Part shown: in pieces, positions 1 through 7,872 of the stretch
How the letters are laid out: each line of letters starts with the position of its first letter
Position numbering within the stretch: the stretch's first letter is position 1
From: Halorientalis sp. LT38
GTDB lineage: Archaea > Halobacteriota > Halobacteria > Halobacteriales > Haloarculaceae
Direction: 5' to 3'
DNA: 64,000 nt
Assembly (NCBI RefSeq): GCF_037031225.1
Contig: NZ_JAYEZN010000001.1
Span: 1,922,001-1,986,000, forward strand
Notes under the pieces: model-generated
What the model saw: the letters and a program-made list of their open reading frames with translations, nothing else
What the model was told of the DNA's origin: nothing
Databases searched by the model: none
Program-made: the position numbers and the translations under genes

Positions 1-2
1 TC

Positions 3-224
3 GCCGACGTGGACGCGATGACGATCACGCTGAGCAAACTCGCCGCCGAGGGCGCGGTCGAACCCGGGGTCGCCACCACTGGCATCGTCATCGCCGCCAC
101 AGCCAACACGCTCGTCAAAGCCGGCCTGGCGTGGGTCATCGGGACGCGACAGCTCGGTGAACTCGTCACCGCCGTCCTCGGCGTCGTCGCCGCTGTCGGC
201 CTCGGCATCGCGCTGCTCCTCTGA
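3..224 (+). CDS. C-terminal part of a MgtC/SapB-DUF4010-like membrane protein (5' truncated by window)
   Basis: The reading frame is open from the first base, so the start lies outside the window. The visible 73 or so residues contain two hydrophobic helices and an ANTLVKAG motif following a D-A-x-T-x-x-x-x-x-L segment. This is the pattern I know from the C-terminal DUF4010 half of MgtC/SapB-type integral membrane proteins, whose transported substrate is not known. The protein ends just after a hydrophobic IALLL tail. The next gene runs on the opposite strand and converges on it, with a 73-base gap. Family assignment is from the motif only; the N-terminal half cannot be seen. Confidence 0.6.
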   Translation, partial: ADVDAMTITLSKLAAEGAVEPGVATTGIVIAATANTLVKAGLAWVIGTRQLGELVTAVLGVVAAVGLGIALLL

Positions 225-297
225 ACCTGCTCGAAAAATCCGCGTTCGTCGCGGGACGAGACGGCGAAACCGCCTCGGACGACGGTCTGCGCTACCC

Positions 298-1155
298 TCA
301 GTCGCCCTTCTCGATGGGCGCACCGACCAGGTTGCCCCACTCGGTCCAGGACCCGTCGTAGTTGATGGTGTCCTCGTACCCGAGCAGTTCGTGGAGCGCG
401 AACCACGCCACGGAGGAGCGCTCGCCGATGCGGCAGTAGGCGACCGTGGTGCCCCCGCCGTCGATGTCCTCGTCGGCGTAGAGCTCGCGGATCTCGTCGG
501 CGGACTTGAAGGTGCCGTCGTCGTTCGTGACGGCGGCCCACGAGATGTTCTTCGCGCCGGGGATGTGGCCGCCGCGCTGGGCGGTCTCCTGGAGGCCCGG
601 GGGCGCGAGGATCTCGCCGGAGAACTCCTCGGGCGAGCGGACGTCCACGAGCGGCAGGCCGCGCTCGATGGCGTTCTCGACGTCCTCGCGGTAGGCGCGG
701 ATGGACTCGCGCGGGCCGGCGGCCTCGTAGTCCTGCGCGGAGAAGTCGGCGGGCTCGTCGGAGAGCGGGTAGTCGTTCTCGACCCAGTAGTCGCGGCCGC
801 CGTCCATCAGGCGCACGTCGTCGTGGCCGTAGTACTTGAACTGCCAGTAGGTGTAGGCCGCAAACCAGTTGGAGTTGTCGCCGTAGAGGACGACCGTCGA
901 GTCCTCGGTGATGCCGGCCTCGCCCATCGTCTGCTCGAAGTCCTCCTTCGAGAGGATGTCGCGGGTCGTCTGGTCCTGGAGGTCCGTCTCCCAGTTGAAG
1001 CCGATCGCGCCGGGCGCGTGGCCCTCCTCGTCGTAGAGCTCCGTGTCCACGTCCACTTCGGCCAGCCGATACTCCGGATCGTCGCTCTGGAAGTCGTCCA
1101 GATGGTCCTCGACCCAGTCCGCAGAGACGAGAACGTCTTTGGCGTAGTCGCTCAT
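298..1155 (-). CDS. Thiosulfate/3-mercaptopyruvate sulfurtransferase (two rhodanese domains)
   Basis: 285 residues, the usual length for tandem-rhodanese enzymes that move sulfane sulfur from thiosulfate or mercaptopyruvate to cyanide or thiol acceptors in the cytoplasm. The N-terminal rhodanese domain (about residues 8-130) has no active-site cysteine. The C-terminal one carries VAYCRIGERSS, with Cys241 as the expected persulfide-forming residue, and the CRxGxRS loop favours thiosulfate over mercaptopyruvate. The ATG at 1155 follows a TATA-like ACTATATGA (minus strand, near 1181-1189) by about 26 bases, which fits a leaderless message. A second, divergent sulfurtransferase starts at 1421, so the two probably form a functional pair. 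Substrate is inferred. Confidence 0.88.
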   Translation of the reverse strand: MSDYAKDVLVSADWVEDHLDDFQSDDPEYRLAEVDVDTELYDEEGHAPGAIGFNWETDLQDQTTRDILSKEDFEQTMGEAGITEDSTVVLYGDNSNWFAAYTYWQFKYYGHDDVRLMDGGRDYWVENDYPLSDEPADFSAQDYEAAGPRESIRAYREDVENAIERGLPLVDVRSPEEFSGEILAPPGLQETAQRGGHIPGAKNISWAAVTNDDGTFKSADEIRELYADEDIDGGGTTVAYCRIGERSSVAWFALHELLGYEDTINYDGSWTEWGNLVGAPIEKGD

Positions 1156-1180
1156 ATGCGTCCATCCATACGTCCACGAC

Positions 1181-1189
1181 TCATATAGT
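1181..1189 (-). promoter_or_regulatory. TATA-like promoter element of the left sulfurtransferase
   Basis: On the minus strand the sequence reads GACTATATGA, centred about 30 bases before the ATG at 1155. That is the spacing of a haloarchaeal TATA box for a leaderless transcript. Confidence 0.55.
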
Positions 1190-1420
1190 CCTGCACGTCA
1201 CGGCACGTTCCGCCACTCCTCCCCCCTGGCGGCAGTATTTACCCCTTTGGCGGCCACGGACGGTGCGGCCGGATCACACGTCGCGGGACGCGCAGCGCGG
1301 CCGACAGCCCACCGCCCGCATCGGCGACCGACCGACCCGTGAGAGTGTCGGTCAGTGTTGCCTCTATCTGAGAGAGAGCGAGAGAGAAGGCTTGAAACGG
1401 CCGCTCGCGTATCTGGGAGT

Positions 1421-2263
1421 ATGCACGAGGTAGTGGTTCCGGCGGCGTGGGTGGCCGACCGACGCGACGAGATCGTCCTCGTCGACGTCCGCGACGCCTG
1501 GGAGTTCGACGGCATCGGCCACGTCCCCGGCGCAGTGAACGTCCCGTTCGACTCCTTCCGGGCCGGCGACGACGCGGCCGGAAGCGCGGACGCCGACGAC
1601 GCCGGGAACGGAGCGAGCGGCGAGACCGGGATGCTCCCCGGCGGCGACGTCTTCGCCGCCCTCATGGGCGAGGCGGGCATCTCCCGCGAGGACCGCGTCG
1701 TCGCCTACGACGACCACCACGGCGTCTTCGCCGCGCGGTTGCTCCTGACCGCCGAACTGTACGGGCACGACCCCGACAGACTCCACCTGCTGGACGGGGA
1801 CTTCTCGTCCTGGCAACGCGAACGCGAGACCACGAGCGACGCCACGGCCGTCGAGCCGGCGACCTACGAGACGGAGAGTCCTGGTGAGATCGAGACGCCG
1901 CTTGTCGGCGCCGACGCGGTGGCGGCCGCCGCCGACGACCCAGAAGCCGTCGTCGTCGACACCCGCGAGGACTGGGAGTTCGAGGAGGGCCACGTCCCCG
2001 GCGCCATCCGGCTGGACTGGCGCGAACTCGTCGACGACGAGAGCCGCGGGCTGAAGCCCCGCGAGGAGATGGAGGTGATCCTCGACGACCGCGGCGTCGT
2101 CCCCGAGAAGCGGATCGTCCTCTACTGCAACACGGCCCGGCGGATCAGCCACACCTACACCGTGCTGCGTCACCTGGGCTACCCCAACCTGGCGTTCTAC
2201 GAGGGGAGTCTCACCGAGTGGGAGGCGGAAGGGCGGCCGCTGGAGACGGGCGAAGCCGACTAA
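1421..2263 (+). CDS. Sulfurtransferase with two rhodanese domains
   Basis: 280 residues from the ATG at 1421. An upstream in-frame start would only add an arginine-rich stretch coded by a GA repeat, so I reject it. Rhodanese domain 1 (about 3-140) has a CH2A-like region and an acidic, glycine-rich insertion near residues 48-70. Domain 2 (about 155-275) carries LYCNTARRISHT with Cys236 as the likely persulfide carrier. The active loop CNTARR differs from CRIGER of the divergent neighbour, so the two enzymes probably have different acceptors. It is the divergent partner of the sulfurtransferase at 298-1155. Role in sulfur trafficking is inferred from family. Confidence 0.87.
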   Translation: MHEVVVPAAWVADRRDEIVLVDVRDAWEFDGIGHVPGAVNVPFDSFRAGDDAAGSADADDAGNGASGETGMLPGGDVFAALMGEAGISREDRVVAYDDHHGVFAARLLLTAELYGHDPDRLHLLDGDFSSWQRERETTSDATAVEPATYETESPGEIETPLVGADAVAAAADDPEAVVVDTREDWEFEEGHVPGAIRLDWRELVDDESRGLKPREEMEVILDDRGVVPEKRIVLYCNTARRISHTYTVLRHLGYPNLAFYEGSLTEWEAEGRPLETGEAD

Positions 2264-2284
2264 GCGTCGCGGACGCCCGAAGGC

Positions 2285-3292
2285 TCACTCAGGCTCCGCG
2301 GGTTCGACGCCCATCTCCGTCGAGAGGAGCGTGCCGGCCTCGAGCACCAGCGCGATGGCCAGCGGGCCGGCGATGAACCCGATCACACCGACGGTGAGGA
2401 TGCCGCCGGTGAACCCGACGAAGTAGAGGCTGCCGGGCATCCCTGCGGTGAAGGAGGCCAGCCGCGGGCGGATCAGCGCGTCGGGGAGGAAGGCGACCAG
2501 TACCAGGCCAAAGGAGACGACGAGGATGGCGTCGCCGGGATTGCCCAGGGTGAGGTCGTAGGCCCCGAGCGCGACCACGAGGACGCTCGGGCCGATGATC
2601 GGAATGAACTGGAGGAGGCCGGCCAGGACGGCGAGCACGAGCGAGGACTGGTAGCCAAGCACCGCGAAGACGGCGTAGGCGATGAGGAAGGTTCCGAAGG
2701 CCGTCGCCGCCTGCAGGACGTAGATCGCGTAGAGCGTGTCGCGCACCCGGCGGTGGAAGGCCTCGAGGAAGTCGTGGTAGACCGACGGCACGAGTTCGAA
2801 GGTCGTCGCCCTGATCTCGTGGGGGCGCCACAGCAGGGCGTAGACGAGCAGGGCGAACAGCGTCGCCTTGAGGGCCAGCACCGGCGCGATCGACGCGATA
2901 TCGACCGCCACGTCGCCCAGCACCGCCAGCGCCTCCGTGCGGACGACGCTGACGTCCACGACCATATCGAACCCGCCGACCGACACCGGGATCTCCGGGG
3001 GCAACTCCCGGACGAAGTCCACGAACGCCTCACGCCGGGCGTACAGCGCGCCGACGAGGGGCACAGCCGCGACGACGACGGCGAGGAACCCGACGAGGGT
3101 CGCGGCCCCCGCGGACACCCGCCGCCCGCGCCCCCGCTTGCGGACCTGCTGTCGGACGGGGTAGAGCACGTAGGCCACCGTCACCGCGAAGAACACCGTC
3201 GCCAGCACCTCGGCGAGGACGAACGTCGTCAGCGCGGCGGCGACGACGAACGCCCCCAGCAACACCCGACGTCGACGCCGATCTACCGCCAT
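2285..3292 (-). CDS. AI-2E family (PerM-like) membrane transporter
   Basis: 335 residues from the ATG at 3292; a TTG nine codons further up is less likely. It has two hydrophobic helices at the N-terminus after a short Arg-rich cytoplasmic tail, a soluble segment (about residues 75-125), a helix near 130-150, and four to five helices in the C-terminal half with the GLLQFIPIIGPSVLV segment. That segment is the signature of the AI-2E/PerM family. Family members export small molecules or ions (some are Na+/H+ antiporters), and the substrate here is unknown. The gene converges on the sulfurtransferase with a 21-base gap and stands alone. Confidence 0.85.
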   Translation of the reverse strand: MAVDRRRRRVLLGAFVVAAALTTFVLAEVLATVFFAVTVAYVLYPVRQQVRKRGRGRRVSAGAATLVGFLAVVVAAVPLVGALYARREAFVDFVRELPPEIPVSVGGFDMVVDVSVVRTEALAVLGDVAVDIASIAPVLALKATLFALLVYALLWRPHEIRATTFELVPSVYHDFLEAFHRRVRDTLYAIYVLQAATAFGTFLIAYAVFAVLGYQSSLVLAVLAGLLQFIPIIGPSVLVVALGAYDLTLGNPGDAILVVSFGLVLVAFLPDALIRPRLASFTAGMPGSLYFVGFTGGILTVGVIGFIAGPLAIALVLEAGTLLSTEMGVEPAEPE

Positions 3293-3427
3293 GTCACCCC
3301 GTTTACCCCCGGCCGACAAAACGTTTGGTCATGGCACAGGTCGGCCGACAGAAGCGTGAGTGTGTGCAGCGATACCACACCGCAATAGTAACGATCTCCA
3401 GATGAAACGGAGGGGTTGGCGAGAGCG

Positions 3428-4135
3428 TCACCCAACGACGCCGACGGTCAGGAGGGTCCCGCAGGTCCGGTATCGCTCGATCATCGCCTCGCGGGACTCC
3501 CAGTCTTCGGTTGGAAAGTCTTCGGCCGGCGGGATCTCGACTTCGCGGTCGGGGATGCGGTCCTGGGAGGCGACGTGGAAACCGGCCTCGCGGAAGGCCT
3601 CGCGATACTGGCGTTCGGACCAGCGGGTCATCTCCACGCCGACCATCTCGGGCCAGTGGTGCGAGTGAACGTTCTCCTCGTAGAAGTTGACGGCGCAGTA
3701 GAACGTGCCGCCCGGCCGGAGGACGCGGCGGAGTTCCCGCAGTGCGGCGTCGGGGTCGCTCGCGTAGTAAAAGGCCTCCATCGAGAAGCAGTGGTCGATC
3801 GCGTCGTCGTCGAACGGGAGGTGCTCGAAGTCGCCGACGAGGTACGTGATGGCCGGGTCGTCGGTGTAGGAGCGGGCGTTGCGCGCCATCTCGGGGGCGG
3901 CGTCGAGCCCGTAGACCCGGCCGGCGTCGGCGGTGTCGCGGAGCGCGCGGCCGGCGTAGCCGCTGCCACAGCCCAGGTCGAGGACCGTATCGCCGGACCT
4001 GACTGGCACCCGCGCCAGCGCGTGCTTCGCGGTGTGCCAGTGGCGCTCCTCCATCCCCTTGTCGCGGCCCTCGCTGGCCCACTCGTCGAACTCCTCGCGG
4101 ACGCTCATCGACGGATCCAGTGGCGGGGGCGCCAT
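3428..4135 (-). CDS. Class I SAM-dependent methyltransferase
   Basis: 235 residues. Motif I is VLDLGCGSGY (about residues 51-60), followed by an acidic VYGLDAAPEMA (motif post I), a DFEHLPFDDDAIDH segment and a RRVLRPGGTF motif, which together define a Rossmann-fold methyltransferase of the UbiE/Methyltransf_11 kind. The substrate cannot be read from the sequence. The start may be the ATG at 4135 or the internal ATG at 4108, which begins MSVREEFDEWA; the longer form adds only MAPPPLDPS. It is transcribed alone, divergent from the membrane gene at 4230. Confidence 0.86.
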   Translation of the reverse strand: MAPPPLDPSMSVREEFDEWASEGRDKGMEERHWHTAKHALARVPVRSGDTVLDLGCGSGYAGRALRDTADAGRVYGLDAAPEMARNARSYTDDPAITYLVGDFEHLPFDDDAIDHCFSMEAFYYASDPDAALRELRRVLRPGGTFYCAVNFYEENVHSHHWPEMVGVEMTRWSERQYREAFREAGFHVASQDRIPDREVEIPPAEDFPTEDWESREAMIERYRTCGTLLTVGVVG

Positions 4136-4229
4136 AACGGTTCGGTCCGCCCGCGCCGGGGGACGGGGTTACCGGCCGACCCCGATCCGAGCCGGGACGG
4201 TTTTAGGGGCGGGTCCCCCTCTCGCGGGT

Positions 4230-4670
4230 ATGGGACGCCGCCGTCGCTACAGGGTCGCCGACACCGCCCAGCAGATCGTCGGGGGGTTCCTGCTGGCGGG
4301 CCCGTTCGTCGTCACCGAGGAGGTCTGGGTGCTGGCGGCGCAGATGAGCGCCCTCCACACGGTCGCGGTCGTCGCCATCGTCTTCGGGATCGGTTACGGG
4401 GCGCTGTACAAGGCCGACGAGGGTCGCGACCCCGAGCGCGAGGCCGAGGTCGCCGGGATTCCGATTCGATTCGTCTCCCTGATGGTCGTCTCCTACGGTT
4501 CGGTCGCGGTGCTCGCGCTGGCCCTGACGGCCCCGGAGACGTTCCTCGTCGAGAGCGGGATCCTGTCCGACCCGACGCCGGCCGCCATGGCGTGGACGAC
4601 GGTCAAGGCCGTCGCCGTCGGCGCCATCTTCAGCGTCGTCGGTGCGGCCACCGCCGACAGCGTGTTCTGA
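4230..4670 (+). CDS. DUF2391-like four-helix membrane protein
   Basis: 146 residues with four predicted transmembrane helices (about 15-35, 40-60, 85-105, 120-140). A cytoplasmic Arg-rich start and a charged loop KADEGRDPEREAE lie between helices 2 and 3. The layout resembles DUF2391/TIGR02587-type putative integral membrane proteins of haloarchaea, whose function is unknown. A weak TATA-like GGTTTTAGG lies about 28 bases before the ATG at 4230, so I chose this start. A far upstream in-frame start would read through the divergent methyltransferase gene. Confidence 0.7.
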   Translation: MGRRRRYRVADTAQQIVGGFLLAGPFVVTEEVWVLAAQMSALHTVAVVAIVFGIGYGALYKADEGRDPEREAEVAGIPIRFVSLMVVSYGSVAVLALALTAPETFLVESGILSDPTPAAMAWTTVKAVAVGAIFSVVGAATADSVF

Positions 4671-4675
4671 CCCAC

Positions 4676-4683
4676 AAATTTAA
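4676..4683 (+). promoter_or_regulatory. TATA-like box for the RecA-fold-like gene
   Basis: AAATTTAA stands 26-33 bases before the ATG at 4709, immediately after the stop codon of the preceding membrane gene, as expected for a leaderless haloarchaeal transcript. Confidence 0.55.
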
Positions 4684-4708
4684 CGCCGGCCCTCTGCGTT
4701 TGGCCGGC

Positions 4709-5287
4709 ATGGACTACGAACTCGCCATCGAGAACACGCCGGACGCGATCCCAGGGGGGACCGGGGTACTACTTCTGCACCCGAGTACCGGCGAGACGGA
4801 CCGCATCGACACCGACTTCCTCACGACCGACACCGACCACATGCTGATCATCTCGACCCGCACCACCGCCCGCGAGGTCGAGCAGAAACTGGAGTACTAC
4901 GACGTCGACGAAACCAACGCCACAATCCTCGACACCCTCTCCATCGAGCGCGGCTACACCCGCCGACCGACCGACAACGTCCGGTACGTCTCCTCGCCCG
5001 ACGACCTCTCGGGCATCGTCGAGGCGGCCCGCGAGTTCCTCGACACCCACGACGGGAAGCTCCGCGTCACCGTCGACTCGATCACCGAGATGGCCTACTA
5101 CGCCGACGAGGAGCGCGCCCGCGGCGCGGTCGCCGACCTGCTCGCACTGCTTTCCGAACACGACGCCGTCGGCCTCTTTCACCTCTCGCCGGAGGTCCAC
5201 GAGGACGCGGTCGTCGACGACTTCCGCGAGCTGTTCGACGGCGTCGTCGAACTGTCGGCCGACGGCACCGTCGAAAGCGTTTTCTGA
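4709..5287 (+). CDS. Conserved haloarchaeal protein with degenerate KaiC/RecA-like fold
   Basis: 192 residues. The opening IPGGTGVLLLHPSTGETDRIDTD-type stretch (near residues 13-30) sits where a RecA/KaiC Walker A loop would be, but no GxxxxGK[ST] is present. A later strand LRVTVDSITEMAYY occupies the Walker B position with Asp in place. I recall such proteins as a haloarchaeal family (DUF7090-like) of inactive RecA-superfamily members. The function is unknown. It is convergent with the DUF7089-like gene 3 bases away; the two neighbours are, to my memory, often kept together. The fold assignment is inference. Confidence 0.6.
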   Translation: MDYELAIENTPDAIPGGTGVLLLHPSTGETDRIDTDFLTTDTDHMLIISTRTTAREVEQKLEYYDVDETNATILDTLSIERGYTRRPTDNVRYVSSPDDLSGIVEAAREFLDTHDGKLRVTVDSITEMAYYADEERARGAVADLLALLSEHDAVGLFHLSPEVHEDAVVDDFRELFDGVVELSADGTVESVF

Positions 5288-5290
5288 CGG

Positions 5291-6082
5291 TCACGACAGT
5301 TTCTCGAAGGTCTTCCTGGCCCACTCGACGGCGTACTCCGGACCGGTCCGGGCGTACGCCGCCGTGTCCAGCGCGGCGAACGGCGACGGAATCTCCAGCC
5401 GGTCGTCCGCCGCGTGTTTCACGGCGCTGCAGGCCAGTTCCGCGGCGGTCGCGAACTCGGTCTGGCCCCGCGCGACCTCCGTCGAGAGGTCGCCGAGCCT
5501 GGGTTCGAGCCGCTCGCCGGCGTCGACCCACGCGTCGAACAGGTCGGGATGGTCGGTCTCCCAGTCGGCGAAGACCTCGCGGGTGTGCAGCCCGCAGTAC
5601 GCGGTGTAGAGCGCCGCTGCGAGCTGGTAGACGCCCGCCGGTTCGAGGGGGACGGCCGCGTCGAGGTCGGCGTACCGCGCTCCGAAGAACGCGAGGAAGG
5701 ACTCGGGGAGGTCGAGGCCGACTTCGACGAGCGCCTCTGCGATCAGGAAGCGGACGAAGGGGTCCGGCGAGGTGCGGAGCCGCGGTTTCACGAACACGAC
5801 TGGTGGGTCGGTCTGGCGGGTCCAGGCGACGCCGCCGTCGCCGGGGAGGCCGATCGTGAACTCGCTCCCGGCGTACTCGCGGAGCTGGTCGGGTGCGTCC
5901 GCCGGGAGCCACTCCGGCGGGTAACTGACGGGATCCAGACTCTCGACCAGCAGGCCGAGTTCCTCGGCGACAGCGGGGTCGAGCGTCTCGAAGTCCCGCT
6001 CGGTGTGCAGGACGAGCGCGTCGGGGGCGGACTCGTCGCGGACGGCGGCGAGGGCCCCGTCGAGGTCGCGCGACTCGAACAT
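5291..6082 (-). CDS. Conserved haloarchaeal protein, DUF7089-like
   Basis: 263 residues, soluble, with no signal peptide or clear catalytic motif. It is rich in aromatic and acidic residues: an N-terminal alpha/beta part (DALVLHTERDFETLDP...) is followed by a helical C-terminal half (VYQLAAALYTAYCGLHTREVF). I recognise it only as a conserved haloarchaeal protein of unknown role. Its ATG at 6082 shares bases with the TGA of a 29-residue membrane microprotein (ATGA overlap), so the two are very likely translated from one message. Confidence 0.65.
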   Translation of the reverse strand: MFESRDLDGALAAVRDESAPDALVLHTERDFETLDPAVAEELGLLVESLDPVSYPPEWLPADAPDQLREYAGSEFTIGLPGDGGVAWTRQTDPPVVFVKPRLRTSPDPFVRFLIAEALVEVGLDLPESFLAFFGARYADLDAAVPLEPAGVYQLAAALYTAYCGLHTREVFADWETDHPDLFDAWVDAGERLEPRLGDLSTEVARGQTEFATAAELACSAVKHAADDRLEIPSPFAALDTAAYARTGPEYAVEWARKTFEKLS

Positions 6083-6171
6083 CAGGCGAGCGCGGCGCTC
6101 GCGATCTGTGCGACGGCGAGGAGTGCGGTGACACCGATCGTCAGCAGGACGATCTTGGTTGCCTTGCTCAT
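6082..6171 (-). CDS. 29-residue single-helix membrane microprotein
   Basis: A short frame from the ATG at 6171 encodes 29 residues: a basic N-terminus (MSKATK) followed by one continuous hydrophobic helix ending in ALA. Its TGA overlaps the ATG of the downstream DUF7089-like gene, which argues for a real, translated cistron rather than chance. Codon third positions are G/C-rich like the neighbours. Haloarchaeal genomes carry comparable tiny membrane proteins of unknown role beside this gene family. It might anchor or regulate the downstream protein; that is inference. Confidence 0.6.
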   Translation of the reverse strand: MSKATKIVLLTIGVTALLAVAQIASAALA

Positions 6172-6206
6172 ACCCACGGCTTCCGCCAGCACGGATTTAA
6201 AACCCG

Positions 6207-7676
6207 CTATTCCGCCTCGGCGCTCCCGCCCACGTCGGCCCCGCGGGCGACCCCCTGCCACTTCCCCGTCCAGAAGCGGGCGGTGTTGACCGCCGCCTTG
6301 AGGTAGAAGTCGCCGATCAGCGCCGCGAAGACGGCGGGGAGGCCCCAGCCCAGTCCCGGCGCGACCGAGACCCCGGCGATAGTGACCCCGTAGCCGACCG
6401 GCAGCGCCAGCGCCGCGACCGGGAGCCTGAAGAGGTACGCGCCGGCGAACGTGCCGTAGAGCGGCCAGCGGGTGTCGCCCGCGCCGCGCAGGCTGCCGCG
6501 CATCGTCCGCGAGATCGAGAAGCCGGCGACGATTACGCCGAACACGCGGATGAACCGCACCGCGAGATCGGGGTACTGCGTCCCGAAGGCCAGCGCCACG
6601 GGGCGGGCCGCCACCACGAGGACCGCGCCGAACAGCAACTGGGTGAGCAGGGCGATCCGCATCGTCTGCCAGCCGTACTCGGTGGCTTCGTCGTGCTCGC
6701 CAGCGCCGACGGCCTGCCCGACGAGCGTGCTCGCGGCCGTCGCGTACCCCCAGGCCGGCATCAGCGCCAGCAGCATCACCCGGCGGCCGATGGCGTAGGC
6801 GGCCACGACGGGCGTCCCGAGCACGCCCAGCACGAACAGGAACGGGAACCGGCCGAACGTCTGGAGCAGGCGCATCCCCGCAAGCGGGAGGCCGACGCGG
6901 ACGATCTCCCGACAGAGCGAGAGGTCGACCTGCGGTCCCGCGAGCGGCAGGCGGACGACGTACCGCCCCGACACCAGGAGCCCCAGGAAGACCGTCGCCG
7001 CGAGCGTATTGGCGATCGCGGTCCCCCAGGCGGCCCCGGCCACCCCCAGTTCGGGGAACGGTCCCCAGCCGAAGATGAGAACGGCGTTGAGGACGACGTT
7101 CGTCGGCAGCGTCAGCAGGCGGACGTACATGGGCGTCCGCGTGTCGGCGCTCCCCGCCAGCGCCCGCGCGGCGATCATGCTCCAGAACCGGAAGGAAAGC
7201 GAGAGCATGACGATCTGCAGGTAGATCGCCCCCAGTTCGATCGTCCGCGGGTCGTCGGTCAGCACGTCGAGCATCGGTCCGGCGTAGACCCAGGTGATCA
7301 CGGTCAGCGGGAGCGAGACGAGCAGCGAGAGCCACAGCGACTGCTTGACCGCCAGGTCCGCCCGGTCGGGCTGGTCGGCCCCCTGGAGCCGCGAGACGAC
7401 GCTGATGGTCCCCGAAGACAGCGCCAGCGAGAGCCCAAAGCCCAGGAAGTAGTACTGAAAGCCCAGTTCGAGGGCGGCGATGGCCGCGTCCCCGACGGCG
7501 ATGCCGACCATCAGGAAGTCCGCGACCCGCAACAGGACCCGGAGGCCACCCGTGACCATGACCGGAAGGGCCAGGTCGAACGCTTCGGTCCCCTTCCGCC
7601 GGTCGACCAGCCCCAGCCGGGCCAGCAGTGCGGGGAACCCCAGCAACGCGTCGCGCACGGCGGCACGAATACCCAT
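6207..7676 (-). CDS. MATE family multidrug/sodium efflux transporter
   Basis: 489 residues with about twelve hydrophobic helices in two similar halves, typical of MATE (NorM/DinF-like) antiporters that export organic cations in exchange for Na+ or H+. Typical MATE features are the N-terminal LALPVMVTGGLRVLLRVADFLMVG helix pair region, the FQYYFLGFGLSLALSSG stretch and, in the second half, GLPLAGMRLLQTFGRFPF followed by GQAVGAGEHDEATEYGW. The C-terminal tail is short and polar. The gene is monocistronic; the histidine kinase at 7873 diverges from it across a 196-base AT-rich gap. Substrate is unknown. Confidence 0.9.
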   Translation of the reverse strand: MGIRAAVRDALLGFPALLARLGLVDRRKGTEAFDLALPVMVTGGLRVLLRVADFLMVGIAVGDAAIAALELGFQYYFLGFGLSLALSSGTISVVSRLQGADQPDRADLAVKQSLWLSLLVSLPLTVITWVYAGPMLDVLTDDPRTIELGAIYLQIVMLSLSFRFWSMIAARALAGSADTRTPMYVRLLTLPTNVVLNAVLIFGWGPFPELGVAGAAWGTAIANTLAATVFLGLLVSGRYVVRLPLAGPQVDLSLCREIVRVGLPLAGMRLLQTFGRFPFLFVLGVLGTPVVAAYAIGRRVMLLALMPAWGYATAASTLVGQAVGAGEHDEATEYGWQTMRIALLTQLLFGAVLVVAARPVALAFGTQYPDLAVRFIRVFGVIVAGFSISRTMRGSLRGAGDTRWPLYGTFAGAYLFRLPVAALALPVGYGVTIAGVSVAPGLGWGLPAVFAALIGDFYLKAAVNTARFWTGKWQGVARGADVGGSAEAE

Positions 7677-7843
7677 CTACCGCGACGTCGACCGGGAGTC
7701 CCGTGGACCTTTCGCCGCGCTCGTCGGGTGTCGGGGATTTAGTTAGAGAGTTGCTACCGCGACTCATACGTTCAGGTAGTGACTTATTACTCCGCGATTA
7801 TTTTCAGGCGTTTCGATTCATTAGCTCAAACAGTACCAATCCT

Positions 7844-7850
7844 GATATAG
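7844..7850 (+). promoter_or_regulatory. TATA-like box of the 7TM histidine kinase
   Basis: GATATAG lies 23-29 bases before the ATG at 7873 within an AT-rich intergenic stretch (7740-7872) that separates the divergent MATE and kinase genes. I see no other gene in this stretch. Confidence 0.5.
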
Positions 7851-7872
7851 AGGTAGTCACAAGGAATGGGGT

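Noticed and set aside
1369-1389. GA-rich tract (GAGAGAGAGCGAGAGAGAA) upstream of the second sulfurtransferase
   Set aside because: A simple purine run in the leader. It could be slipped or purine-rich but shows no structure, and it is too short to call a repeat element.
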